DNA of 10,696 nucleotides from Spirochaetaceae bacterium. GTDB taxonomy: Bacteria; Spirochaetota; Spirochaetia; Treponematales; Breznakiellaceae. A program made the translations under genes and the position numbers. This document shows positions 1 to 7,500 of this stretch, piece by piece; the first letter of the stretch is position 1; each line of letters opens with the position of its first letter. The stretch spans positions 1-10,696 of the forward strand of contig JAITAE010000227.1 in NCBI GenBank assembly GCA_031284295.1, in the 5' to 3' direction. The notes under the pieces are model-generated. The model saw only the letters and a program-made list of their open reading frames with translations. It made no database searches and was not told the origin of the DNA.

Positions 1-260
1 GTCTGGGCAAACTCCAATTCCCGGTAATCAAGGCCTTTAATTTCTTTATAAAGCGCGGCCCGGACTATTTGTTCGACACTCGGCGAATCTCCGCGTCCTA
101 AATTATTCCCGTTCCTCCCTCCGGTTATATCCTGTTCGACAATTTTATATAATTCCGGATGTGCTTCCGGAACGGTATCCAATAATCCGAACTCGGGATT
201 CCTCGACCAGTTTACTTCTTCAAACTTTAATACCGGGGGTTGAAATAATTTCATTTTCAT
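1..260 (-). CDS. ISNCY-type transposase, N-terminal part (cut by window edge)
   Basis: Reading the minus strand from the ATG at 258-260 gives an open frame of 86 codons that runs off the left edge. It begins MKMKLFQPPVLKFEEV and contains a stretch of the type SVEQIVRAALYKEIKGLDYR followed by ELEFAQ. That matches my memory of the N-terminal helical region of ISNCY/IS1182-like DDE transposases (a 'LGRxxxSVEQVLRAAxLKQxxxLSYRELxF' pattern). The catalytic DDE core lies outside the window, so activity cannot be judged. A second in-frame ATG sits at 252-254. No clear Shine-Dalgarno sequence precedes either start. A 20-bp palindrome lies 27 bases upstream. The visible part has no stop or frameshift, unlike the other transposase remnants here, so this copy could be intact. 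The family assignment is by motif memory only. Confidence 0.7.
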   Translation of the reverse strand, partial: MKMKLFQPPVLKFEEVNWSRNPEFGLLDTVPEAHPELYKIVEQDITGGRNGNNLGRGDSPSVEQIVRAALYKEIKGLDYRELEFAQ

Positions 261-286
261 AGTTTTATTATTTCACTTTTCTATTT

Positions 287-306
287 TTTTGCGATATATC
301 GCAAAA
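287..306. repeat. 20-bp perfect palindrome upstream of the ISNCY-type gene
   Basis: TTTTGCGATA is followed immediately by its reverse complement TATCGCAAAA, with no loop. It lies between the divergent starts of the minus-strand ISNCY-type gene and the plus-strand IS4 remnant. It could be an element end, a protein-binding operator for the transposase gene, or chance in AT-rich DNA. It is also the point where recognisable IS4 sequence begins, so it may mark an insertion junction. Confidence 0.5.
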
Positions 307-740
307 CGAATCTTGCCTTTTCCAACCACTCTTTTTGACTTTATAGACAGACTCTATATACTGCGCCTGCATACGGACGGTTTCGCGGTTTATGATGAAA
401 ACGGAAATACGGTTGATATTACCGGGGTGTTCGCGGGACTGAAAAGCGGGGAAAGTGGCGAAGCCGCGTTTTTTGCCGTACTCTCTGATAAAACACGAAT
501 ACCGGTGAGGATTTGTGTTAAGCGCAAGGACAAAGAAGCGTGTGAGAACTCCCGGAAAAGACCGGAGAGCCGGGCGTCCCGTAAAGGCCGCAGCCTGCGG
601 GAAAAGACCGTGGTATTCAATGAATTCATCGTGGTCGTACCATCGCTTCCGAATTCAGTTGTCGCTGATGAAGTCTTTGAAACATACCGCCGGCGCCGGC
701 AGGTTGAGATAAGTTTCAAGAGACTGAAATCTATCCTCGA

Positions 741-787
741 CCTAGGGCAACGCTGATTAACTTGACGCTAATCAGCGTTGCCCTAGG
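741..787. repeat. 19-bp perfect inverted repeat, 9-nt loop
   Basis: The left arm at 741-759 and right arm at 769-787 are exact reverse complements. A hairpin this strong in transcribed DNA would form a stable RNA stem. It contains the TGA stop that ends the first part of the IS4 remnant. There is no T-run after it, so it does not look like an intrinsic terminator. Confidence 0.85.
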
Positions 788-825
788 AGCAAGCTCATTT
801 CATTACGCAAATACCACATTAAAGT

Positions 826-861
826 AGCACTGATTTATTCTCGATTGAATAAATCAGTGCT
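826..861. repeat. 15-bp perfect inverted repeat, 6-nt loop
   Basis: Arms at 826-840 and 847-861 are exact reverse complements around a TCGATT loop. The right arm continues into CCCTCGG, paralleling CCCTAGG at the end of the 741-787 repeat. The two hairpins therefore look like diverged copies of one palindromic unit. Confidence 0.8.
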
Positions 862-1183
862 TCCCTCGGCGATTCGCCGAAGAAAAATCCGGCTGCTTCA
901 CAGGCGTGGTTGAACGGCAAGATAATGGCTGCTTTGTTAATCGAAGCCTTCATCGCGAAGGCTTCTTTTTCCCCCGGTAAGCCGATCGAATACCGGCCGC
1001 AGTATATGGTGTGAAACGGCGTTCGTTACGTTGGTATTGAGAGCTAATCTGGGGTTGCAGATACTTGAAGATTACGAGTACATATAGCGAAACGTCTTGA
1101 ATGTGAAAAACGAAAGCGGGGAATACGGTACCAGATGAGCAAGGCATATTAAGTTAGTGCATATGGGTGTTCGACCCCACTGC

Positions 1184-1252
1184 GAATGAGCCTCCACGCG
1201 GCAAGCCGCGCGGTATCTTAAGCGTTGTATTAGTTTGAACGGAGGCTCGTTC
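1184..1252. repeat. Nested inverted repeat (12-bp outer, 6-bp inner)
   Basis: GAATGAGCCTCC at 1184-1195 pairs with GGAGGCTCGTTC at 1241-1252 (one G-T wobble, otherwise perfect). Inside it a 6-bp hairpin CGCGGC/GCCGCG (1197-1210) has a 2-nt AA loop. It may be an insertion-element end or a structured transcript; nothing in it resembles a known RNA family. Confidence 0.5.
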
Positions 1253-1318
1253 TGTAAGGAAATTTATAGTATGGGGGGTTTACTACCATTTTTTTGTAAG
1301 TGTTACTGATTCTAACCA

Positions 1319-1358
1319 CCGCAGAGCGGCGGGGTATTAAACCCCAAAGCAGAATAAA
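1319..1358. repeat. 40-bp palindromic repeat, copy A
   Basis: It begins CCGCAGAGCGGCGGGGTATT and runs to AGAATAAA. It is repeated at 4501-4540 with a single mismatch in 40 bases (CCCC against CTCC) in the same orientation. In this copy the left arm of the GC-rich stem is decayed, leaving only CCGC-AGA-GCGG paired. About 40 bases further on, both copies are followed by the same ten bases, TTTCAATCAT (1397-1406 and 4557-4566). Both copies lie just beyond the 3' end of a minus-strand gene, which fits a REP-like extragenic element. Confidence 0.75.
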
Positions 1359-1435
1359 TCCACGCTATACTCCGGTTTATAAATATAACGGCTTAGTTTC
1401 AATCATGGCCGGCAGACTCAGCCGCTTCGCGCCGG

Positions 1436-2281
1436 CTACCCTACGCGGGCCACCTGGTTTATCAGCGTGCCGAGCATCGAATCGCCGCTCTGTATCACCT
1501 TTTGGTTTGCCTCGTACGCGCGGTTCACCTCTATCATGTGAACCATTTCCAGCACCGGGTCAACGTTTGAGCCTTCCGTAAAGCCCTGCGCCACGCGGGG
1601 ACGCTCCTCGATGTCCATACTATACGCCTCGCCCGAAGTGTCCGTAGCGCGGTACAGGTTCGAGCCCTGCTTTTCCAGGTAGCGGTCTATATCAAACTCA
1701 ACAATTTTAAGCGTATCCAGCATTACGGTATCATTCCATGTGTTCCGTTCCCGATCCACAAGCTCGTCGTCTGCGTACTCCGCGTTAATCCAGACGCGCC
1801 CGGCCTTGTCAACCTGAAAGTTATTCGCCTTCACGCGGAGCGGGCCGTTTTCGCCAAGCACCGGATACCCCTCCTTCGTCTCCAAAAAGCCTTCTTTCCC
1901 CAGGTGGAACGTGCCGTTCCGCGTATAACGCTCGCCCCAGGGTGTCCGCACGGTAAAAAAACCCTTGCCGTCAAGCGCCAGGTCAAAGTCGCTGCCGGTC
2001 TCCTTGAACTCGCCCTGCTGAAAATCCGTGTATAGCTCGTTAAATTCCACACCGGTACCGAGCTTCCCTATCACCGGCGCAAGGTCCGCCGACCCGAAAG
2101 GATGCCGGTATACGCCATCGTCATCCATGCGCCGCATAAGGAGCTCAGGAAAAGCCTTATGCACGGCAATATCCTTTTTGTACCCGTCAACATCCACATT
2201 CGCCAGGTTGTTCGACGCCGCGTCAAGCCGCCACTGCTGGGCGCGCATCCCGCTCGCTCCCGTAAACCATGTTCTAATCAT
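1436..2281 (-). CDS. flgF: Flagellar basal-body rod protein, FlgF/FlgG family (probably FlgF)
   Basis: A complete 281-residue axial flagellar protein that would form part of the rod of the periplasmic flagellum, exported by the flagellar type III system and so lacking a signal peptide. The N-terminal rod motif is clear: ASGM at 9-12, SNNLANVD at 23-30 and GYKKD at 33-37. The central region has ERYTRNGTF (117-125) and VLGENGP (141-147), typical of FlgF/FlgG/FlgE proteins. The C-terminus carries EGSNVDPVLEM (236-246) and NRAYEANQK (253-261), the conserved helical end. The ATG start has an AGAGG ribosome-binding site six bases upstream. Length suits both FlgF and FlgG. I prefer FlgF (FlhO in Borrelia terms) because the sequence recalls the treponemal paralogue, but the two are hard to separate by eye. 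The expected flgG partner is not downstream. Confidence 0.9.
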   Translation of the reverse strand: MIRTWFTGASGMRAQQWRLDAASNNLANVDVDGYKKDIAVHKAFPELLMRRMDDDGVYRHPFGSADLAPVIGKLGTGVEFNELYTDFQQGEFKETGSDFDLALDGKGFFTVRTPWGERYTRNGTFHLGKEGFLETKEGYPVLGENGPLRVKANNFQVDKAGRVWINAEYADDELVDRERNTWNDTVMLDTLKIVEFDIDRYLEKQGSNLYRATDTSGEAYSMDIEERPRVAQGFTEGSNVDPVLEMVHMIEVNRAYEANQKVIQSGDSMLGTLINQVARVG

Positions 2282-2386
2282 TTCTTGCCTCTAATCAATG
2301 AATTGCGGCGCGTACCGCGGGCGCCATCCTTCACGGGCTTTACGCAAACCCGTCTAATAATCGTTCAAGCTTAACGCGGCCCTGTA

Positions 2387-3048
2387 CTAAAAGTATCGGG
2401 ATTCCCCAAAAACGTCTTTACAATTACATTCCGGCGTCCCATATAAATACTTCCGAGCAAAGGGGCCATCCGCTGTCAGTATCCCGATAAGCCGGTCCTT
2501 CAGCACCCCTACCCCTACCGCGTGATTCACATTCACCCGGTATTCGTACTTCAACTCCTTTTCGCTTCCCTCAACACGCCGTCCGGCATATTCGGTACCG
2601 TCATCATCGCGTAGAAATCCTGCCTGATATTGTCCACAAGCCTACCGCTGAAGTTCTCCGGTTACGGTTTCACCCATGCCCGCCGGTTGAAAGCGCTTAG
2701 GCCGTGCTGTCGGAGGTATAGTTTTCTACTCAGAAAAGTATAAGGAGGGGAGGGGGAAGTAGCGGCAACAAGGCGCTTGCGGCAATGCTGTCTGAAGTGT
2801 GTAAACAGTGTTGATGCCGCCCGGGCTGAATACCTCCGCATCATGTGGGCCGCCTCTTTGATCTTTGGGAAGAAGCGTTCAAAGGCGTTTTACGAACCTT
2901 CCTTGACCGTGCACGGCATGAAGTACATCAGCTTTTTGAATGTCATTTTACGCTCCCGGCTGAAATCCTGTTTTCGTTTTTCGAGTGGTTTTCATATTCG
3001 GCTTTTCACATGGGGCAACAGACCAGCCCAAGACAATTTTTTCCCCAT
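2387..3048 (-). pseudogene. Second IS4-family transposase, internally deleted and decayed
   Basis: From the ATG at 3046-3048, which has GGGAG four bases upstream, one minus-strand frame reads MGKKLSWAGLLPHVKSRI, then LEKRKQDFSRERKMTFKKLM and NAFERFFPKIKEAAHM, resembling the N-terminus of IS4 transposases. Further along the same frame come NFSGRLVDNIRQDFYAMMTV and PNMPDG. After a frameshift near 2553 there follows KYEYRVNVNHAVGVGVLKDR, then the ending to a TAG at 2387. These are IS4 C-terminal motifs (NFSG, RQDFYA, NVNHAVG). In-frame stops interrupt it at 2992-2994, 2890-2892, 2662-2664 and 2551-2553. The remnant spans about 220 codons against roughly 400 for a full enzyme, so the central catalytic part is deleted. 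It is a different IS4 subgroup from the copy at 289-1014. Confidence 0.72.
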
Positions 3049-3159
3049 GATACTCCCTATTCCGCTTTACCACGGCTTGGAAAGGCCGCCTATCCCTTAA
3101 CTTGTTGGCAGCGGGAGATTTCCCATTAAAATGTATCACCGCACCTCGTTATGTAAACC

Positions 3160-3430
3160 CGAAACGGTTTGATAAGGCGTCACAGGTGTAATTATCCGGG
3201 GCTTGTTACGCGCATGGACATATCGAGAAGCCTGGTACATTACGGCGGGATCACGAAACGGCGAAACTGGTATCTGAGGTCGATGTTGGTACAGGGAATG
3301 TGGGCGCTGACCCGGTCAAAGAGCGAAGGTACGCTGAAGGAACGGTATGAATATGACGAATAAGAAATGGAAGGTTAGGAAGAAGGCGATAGAGGCGGTT
3401 TTTTAACGGCAGCTTCGGCTGCTGATTAAA
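3160..3430 (+). pseudogene. IS110-family transposase, C-terminal fragment
   Basis: KRFDKASQV begins at 3162. After a one-base shift near 3190, NYPGLVTRMDISRSLVHYGG is read, followed by ITKRRNWYLRSMLVQGMWAL and TRSKSEGTLKERYEY. A further shift near 3350 gives MTNKKWKVRKKAIEAVF. This is the second conserved half (Transposase_20 / IS116-IS110-IS902 domain) of an IS110-family recombinase, recognisable by the 'GGITKRGNxYLRxLLVQ' core. The N-terminal DEDD half is absent and there are two frameshifts, so it is inactive. The 3' boundary is uncertain. A small UUCG-loop hairpin (GCAGC/GCTGC, about 3412-3425) lies at its end. Confidence 0.75.
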
Positions 3431-3445
3431 ATGAACCTCCCCGCC
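3429..3445. repeat. Partial copy B of the palindromic repeat (left flank only)
   Basis: AAATGAACCTCCCCGCC is identical over 17 bases to 4486-4502, which is the left flank and left arm of intact copy C. The rest of the repeat is missing here, so this looks like a truncated copy adjoining the IS110 fragment. Confidence 0.55.
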
Positions 3446-3515
3446 CTAAAGGCTAAACTTGACCCGCAGAATCAAGATTAACAAATGAACAATAATTGGG
3501 GAGGAGGTACTTCAC

Positions 3516-4116
3516 CTAAGGCGATATGACCGCTTTTAGTGTTTTAATTATAGTATTCTTAAAATACTCTAAATCAATTTGTTTAATTTCAACGGGCAGT
3601 TGAACACAATCATAAAGTGCCAATACTTCTTCTTCGTTAATTGGATCAATACCGGCATCAAGCACAATAATTTTATCGCATTGCTCCATAACTATATGCG
3701 GATTTTCCGGGTTATTTTCCAGTTCACGATAAAATATTTCACGCCACCATTTTAGCCAACCTGATGTAAAATAAACAACATCGCATTGCCCGTTTTATCC
3801 ATTTCTTTTTTTTGTTCAGGGTTCAGGATAAGTTCAATACAATTCTTTGTACCGGCATTAAAAACGCCCCTGGTTTCGGTGATCTTTGAGAGATTAGGAT
3901 GGCATATATTTCCATAAAGCACTATAATCTTTTTTCCGCCAAATGCTTCCATGCCTTTTTTATGCCGTCTTCCAGTTTGTTATTATCCACATGCAGCGCA
4001 GACGGAAGGTAATTAATTTCTAAATCATCAATCCCCATTTCTTCTTTTTTAATTTCAGGAATGATTTTTTCAAGTTCCTGTTGAAATATACCGCACGACA
4101 ATATACACAAAGACAT
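3516..4116 (-). pseudogene. DUF1638-family protein gene broken by two frameshifts
   Basis: Three minus-strand frames join into one protein of about 200 residues. Frame one (ATG at 4114-4116) reads MSLCILSCGIFQQELEKI and continues to LEINYLPSALHVDNNKLEDG. Frame two, from about 3930, reads KKIIVLYGNICHPNLSKITE, then GTKNCIELILNPE. Frame three, from about 3775, reads YFTSGWLKWWREIFYRELEN, then EQCDKIIVLDAG, and ends at TAG 3516-3518. LSCG, YLPSALH and TSGWL are DUF1638 (PF07796) hallmarks as I recall the family. Some members sit beside corrinoid methyltransferase genes; no such genes are here. Both breaks fit single-base losses near short A/T runs and the rest is well preserved. The lesions are therefore recent, or are sequencing errors in an intact gene. 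No clear ribosome-binding site is visible. The gene is much more AT-rich than flgF or mfd, suggesting transfer. Confidence 0.75.
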
Positions 4117-4151
4117 TGGACTTGTTCGACAACCTTATGGGTTGTCTCCCA

Positions 4152-4317
4152 AGTCTTGCAAAATGCACGGCATTTTGCTGTTTTTAAGCAGAAGTTGTTC
4201 AAAACTGAAGTTTTTGAACAACTCTATTATGGGTTCTCCTCTCTTTATACAATAGAGTTGTTTGGGAACTTCAGTTTCCGCGCCAACTTCCATTAAAAAA
4301 CGCAGTTTTGTAAGACT
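4152..4317. repeat. 166-bp palindromic element with nested stems
   Basis: The outer arms AGTCTTGCAAAA (4152-4163) and TTTTGTAAGACT (4306-4317) are inverted with one wobble mismatch. Inside are a 9-bp perfect hairpin GCAAAATGC/GCATTTTGC (4158-4178) and a 27-bp stem between 4202-4228 and 4251-4277. That stem has 23 Watson-Crick pairs and four G-U wobbles, with a 22-nt loop. The left arm of the long stem can alternatively fold on itself, GTTGTTCAAAAC (4194-4205) against 4210-4222. It has no coding potential. A MITE or a structured RNA are both possible. Confidence 0.55.
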
Positions 4318-4485
4318 TTTAGCCTTTTAAACCGCAAGACTGTAATGGACTTTTAGTCCACGACAAGCAACCGCTTGCCAAACAAGTTTACTGTTTATAT
4401 AATTTTCGTCAAAAGCTGACGCATTCAATTACGATTTTTTCATCTGATCATTGGTATTCATTAACTTTCATTTTTTCTGTTGCTT

Positions 4486-4540
4486 AAATGAACCTCCCCG
4501 CCGCAGAGCGGCGGGGTATTAAACTCCAAAGCAGAATAAA
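4486..4540. repeat. Palindromic repeat, copy C (intact hairpin)
   Basis: CCCCGCCGC (4496-4504) and GCGGCGGGG (4508-4516) form a perfect 9-bp stem with an AGA loop. Bases 4501-4540 match copy A (1319-1358) at 39 of 40 positions; 4486-4502 match copy B (3429-3445) exactly. It starts 23 bases beyond the mfd stop codon and could serve as a 3' mRNA end structure for mfd, although no U-run follows. Confidence 0.75.
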
Positions 4541-4562
4541 ATCTGGCCTGTTTTAATTTCAA

Positions 4563-7500
4563 TCATACTAGGGCTTCCAGTTTTTCCCTGATGAATTCGC
4601 TTTTTTCTTTGAGCCCTATCTTACCTGTTTGCAGCAAAATGACATTAGGCGATTTCGGGTCCAGCTTTACCCTGCCGCCGCTTTCTTTGATAAGGCGGAG
4701 CAGGCGGTCAACATTCACGTTTGATACCTTTGTAAATTCGGCGCGTACCATCCCGTTATGTTCTTTTAGCGATGAAATTGATATTTCACGGCAGATTATC
4801 CGTATTTCGGCGAGGGAGAGCAGAGACAAAACCTCAAACGGCGGCGGCCCGAACCGGTCGTATATCTCGGCGCTGACGTGTTCAAGTTCGTCCCGGCTCT
4901 TTACCGCCGCTATCTTTTTGTACACTTCCATCTTTTCCTGAGCGCTGTCTATGTAACTGTTTGGAATGAAGCCTGTGTATTCAAGTTCGAGCAGGGTGTC
5001 AGGCTCGGTTTCGTAATTTTCATTCTGTAATTTGCGTATCGCCTCATCCAGCAGGCGCACATACAGATCGAAACCTACCGAAAAAATATCTCCAGATTGC
5101 TCGCGCCCAAGCAGGTTGCCCGCCCCGCGAATCTCCATATCCTTCATCGCTATCTTGAAACCGGAGCCAAGACCGGTAAAATCCGATATAACCTGAAGCC
5201 GTTTCATCGCATTTTCAGAGAGCGCCGTGTCCGAGGGGTAAAAAAGATAGGCGTAGGCGGCGCGGCCTCCCCGCCCGACCCTGCCGCGGAGCTGGTAAAG
5301 CTGCGACACGCCGTACATATCGGCGCGGTCGATGATAATCGTATTTACGTTTGGTATATCGATTCCGTTTTCGATTATCGTCGTGGATACGAGCACATGG
5401 AAGCCGCCGTGAATAAACCTGTGCATAACATCTTCCAAGTCCTCCGCGTCAACCTGTCCGTGAGCCGTTTCTATGGAAACTTCCGGCACAAGATGGGAAA
5501 GCCGCGCCTTTACATCGTTAAGGCTTTCTATACGGTTATGCAGATAGAAGACCTGCCCGCCGCGTTCAACCTCAAAGCGTATCGCCCTCGCAACCGCCTC
5601 CTCATCGTATTCGTCGATGAATGTTTCTATCGGCAGGCGGTTCCTCGGCGGAGTCGCAAGTATACTCATATCGCGTATTTTTAAGAGACTCATGTGCAGC
5701 GTGCGGGGAATTGGCGTAGCGGAAAGAGCTAGACAGTCAACGTTATGTTTCAGTTCTTTTAGGCGTTCCTTGTCCTTAACCCCGAAACGCTGCTCCTCGT
5801 CTATAACCATGAGTCCTAAGTCCTTGAACACAATATCTTTTTGTATGATGCGGTGCGTACCGGCAAGAATATCTATTTCCCCGGTTTTGAGCCTCGCCAA
5901 AACGTCCCGCGTTGTTTTTTTATCGACAAAGCGTGAAAGCATGGCGACGCGCACGGGAAAATTGCGGAATCGCTCGATAAAGTTTTCATAGTGCTGTTCG
6001 GCAAGTATCGTTGTGGGCGCGAGGAAGGCGGCCTGCTTGCCGCTCATTACCGCCTTGAAACAGGCTCTGACGGCGACTTCTGTTTTTCCGTAGCCGACAT
6101 CGCCGCAGACAAGCCTGTCCATCGGAACGACGCTCTCCATGTCCGCCTTTATTTCCTCGACGCAGCGCGCCTGATCCTCAGTTTCCTCAAACGCAAAATT
6201 TGCCTCGAACATTACCTGCCATTCGCTGTCCGGCGGGAACGCGAAGCCGCGGGATGCCTTGCGCTTTGAATACAGACTGATGAGGCGCGAAGCCAGCTCT
6301 TCCGCCGCTTTTTTCGCCCGCGCCTTCCGCTCGCTCCAGCCTTTTGACCCTATTTTGTCGAGGCGCGGCGGCGAGCCTTCGCTGCCTATATACCGCTGCA
6401 CAAGATTCACCTGCTCTATCGGCACAAAAATTGTTTCGGCCTCGGCAAATTCCAGTTTGATATAATCGCGCTCGTTGCCCAGCGCGTTTATCCGTTCTAT
6501 CCCTTTGAACAAACCTATTCCGTAATTTATATGCACGACAAAATCGCCGGGGTTAAGGTCTACAAACGTATCAATCGCCACACTCCGCGCCGTTTGCAAT
6601 GAGTGCGGCCGGCGGCGAAACCCGAATATTTCTTTTTCCTGCACAATCAGCAGTTTTATTTCGCCGAGCGCAAAACCGCGCGAAAGCTGTATTTGAATGA
6701 TATGAAGAGGCTCTATGTCTTTTAGCAGTTCGCGTATGCGTAAAACCTGTATATCAGACTCGGCTGTTATAACGATGCGCCAGTCCTGCCGCAGCAACGC
6801 CGTGAATTCTTCCTTCATGTAGTTGATGTTGCCAAAAAAATTTCGCGGCGGGTCGCAGTTTATCGTAAAATGACGCGGAACACCCGCGCCGCCTGCTGCG
6901 GCACCGTCTGCGGCATCGCAGGCTGTGGAGGCGGCGGCGCCGTCTGTGGAGGCGCTAATGTCGGAGGTGGATTTTTTTATCATCAAAAACGAAACCTTGT
7001 TTGTGATGTCTTTTACAAGGGAATCAAAATTGTATAGCAGGCGCTCCGGCGCGGGGACGGGGCGTTCCCGGAAAGCGCTGCGGAAAAGCCCCGCGTACTC
7101 GCGGTCAAGGCCGGTCTGCGCGTTGGCAAGCCGTTCCCATTCCAAAAAAATCACGACGGCGGCCTGCCCGTCCTGTTCGCCGCCGGACAAGCCGCGATAG
7201 TAGTCCGTGAGCGCCGCCGGTTTTTCAAACGCGAGCGGGAAAAAAAGTTCTTCGTCCGCGGCGTGCCCTTTGCTGATCAGCCGGTCGATCAAGCCGCCGC
7301 CGCCATCCAGCCTTTTCCCCGAAAATTCGGGGAAAAGGCTGAGATTCGCGCCCAGCCTGTCAATCCGCTCATCGTCCCAGACCACTTCTTTCAGCGGGCA
7401 GAGGCTTAAAAGGGCTATCCGGTTTTTCTGACTCAGACTGGCCTGATTAGCCGCGTCGAAACGCTTTATCGTTTCAACCCTGTCAAAATCTAGCGTAACG

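Larger units (their letters stand above)
741..870. mobile_element. Small hairpin insert (MITE-like) inside the IS4 pseudogene
   Basis: About 126 bp separates LDLG from DSPKKNP of the transposase. The two sides keep the same reading frame, so the extra DNA is a multiple of three but carries several stops. It holds a 19-bp perfect inverted repeat at 741-787 (CCTAGGGCAACGCTGATTA, 9-nt loop), a 15-bp perfect inverted repeat at 826-861 (AGCACTGATTTATTC, 6-nt loop) and a 6-bp hairpin at 866-880. The outer arms of the first two are related: AATCAGCGTTGCCCTAGG against AATCAGTGCTTCCCTCGG, 14 of 18 identical. No coding sequence is evident. Exact ends and target-site duplication cannot be fixed from one copy, and a few host codons may overlap the edges. 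Confidence 0.6.
289..1014 (+). pseudogene. IS4-family transposase, C-terminal half, interrupted
   Basis: The first open stretch (289-756, TTG-initiated, no credible true start) carries the second half of an IS4-family DDE transposase. It has a YDENGNTVDITG segment, a basic KRKDKEA region, NEFIVVVPSLP, and the IS4 YREK signature with Y133, R136, E140 and K147 in YRRRRQVEISFKRLK (E140 is the catalytic glutamate). The N-terminal part with the two catalytic aspartates is missing. After KSILDLG the frame enters a hairpin insert and stops at 754-756. From 871 the transposase resumes in the same frame (DSPKKNPAASQAWLNGKI, then AALLIEAF) to a stop at 1012-1014. Short stretches in shifted frames (for example NLGLQILEDYEYI near 1040, KRLECEKRKRGIRYQMSKAY up to about 1150) look like further decayed C-terminus. 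It is certainly non-functional. Confidence 0.8.
1015..1435. other. Gene-free stretch between the IS4 remnant and flgF
   Basis: No convincing gene on either strand. The first about 135 bases hold frameshifted scraps of the IS4 C-terminus. Beyond that lie a nested inverted repeat (1184-1252) and one copy of a 40-bp palindromic repeat (1319-1358). This is the downstream side of the minus-strand flgF, where flgG would be expected in a typical spirochaete, but no flgG-like sequence is present. Confidence 0.65.
4117..4562. other. Gene-free AT-rich stretch full of hairpins, between DUF1638 and mfd
   Basis: I see no gene. From left to right it holds a 7-bp hairpin GACAACC/GGTTGTC (4128-4146), the structured element at 4152-4317, then hairpins TGGACT/AGTCCA (4346-4360), CAAGC/GCTTG (4364-4377) and CGTCA/TGACG (4407-4421). 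It ends with palindromic repeat copy C (4486-4540) beside the end of mfd. None has a canonical T-run that would make it an intrinsic terminator for mfd. Confidence 0.7.

Noticed and set aside
1164..1179. TGGGTGTTCGACCCCA resembles a tRNA T-arm
   Set aside because: The loop is eight bases rather than seven, and there is no matching acceptor, D-arm or anticodon arm nearby on either strand.
4128..4421. Integron attC-like cassette sites
   Set aside because: The stems lack the paired R and L boxes with GTTRRRY core sites, and no integrase or gene cassettes are present.
4496..4516. Rho-independent terminator for mfd
   Set aside because: The stem is strong, but read on the minus strand it is followed by AGGTTCATTT and not by a T-run, so it is listed as a repeat.
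5097..5684. 195-codon plus-strand frame
   Set aside because: It lies wholly inside mfd on the opposite strand; the mfd frame carries the conserved helicase motifs there.
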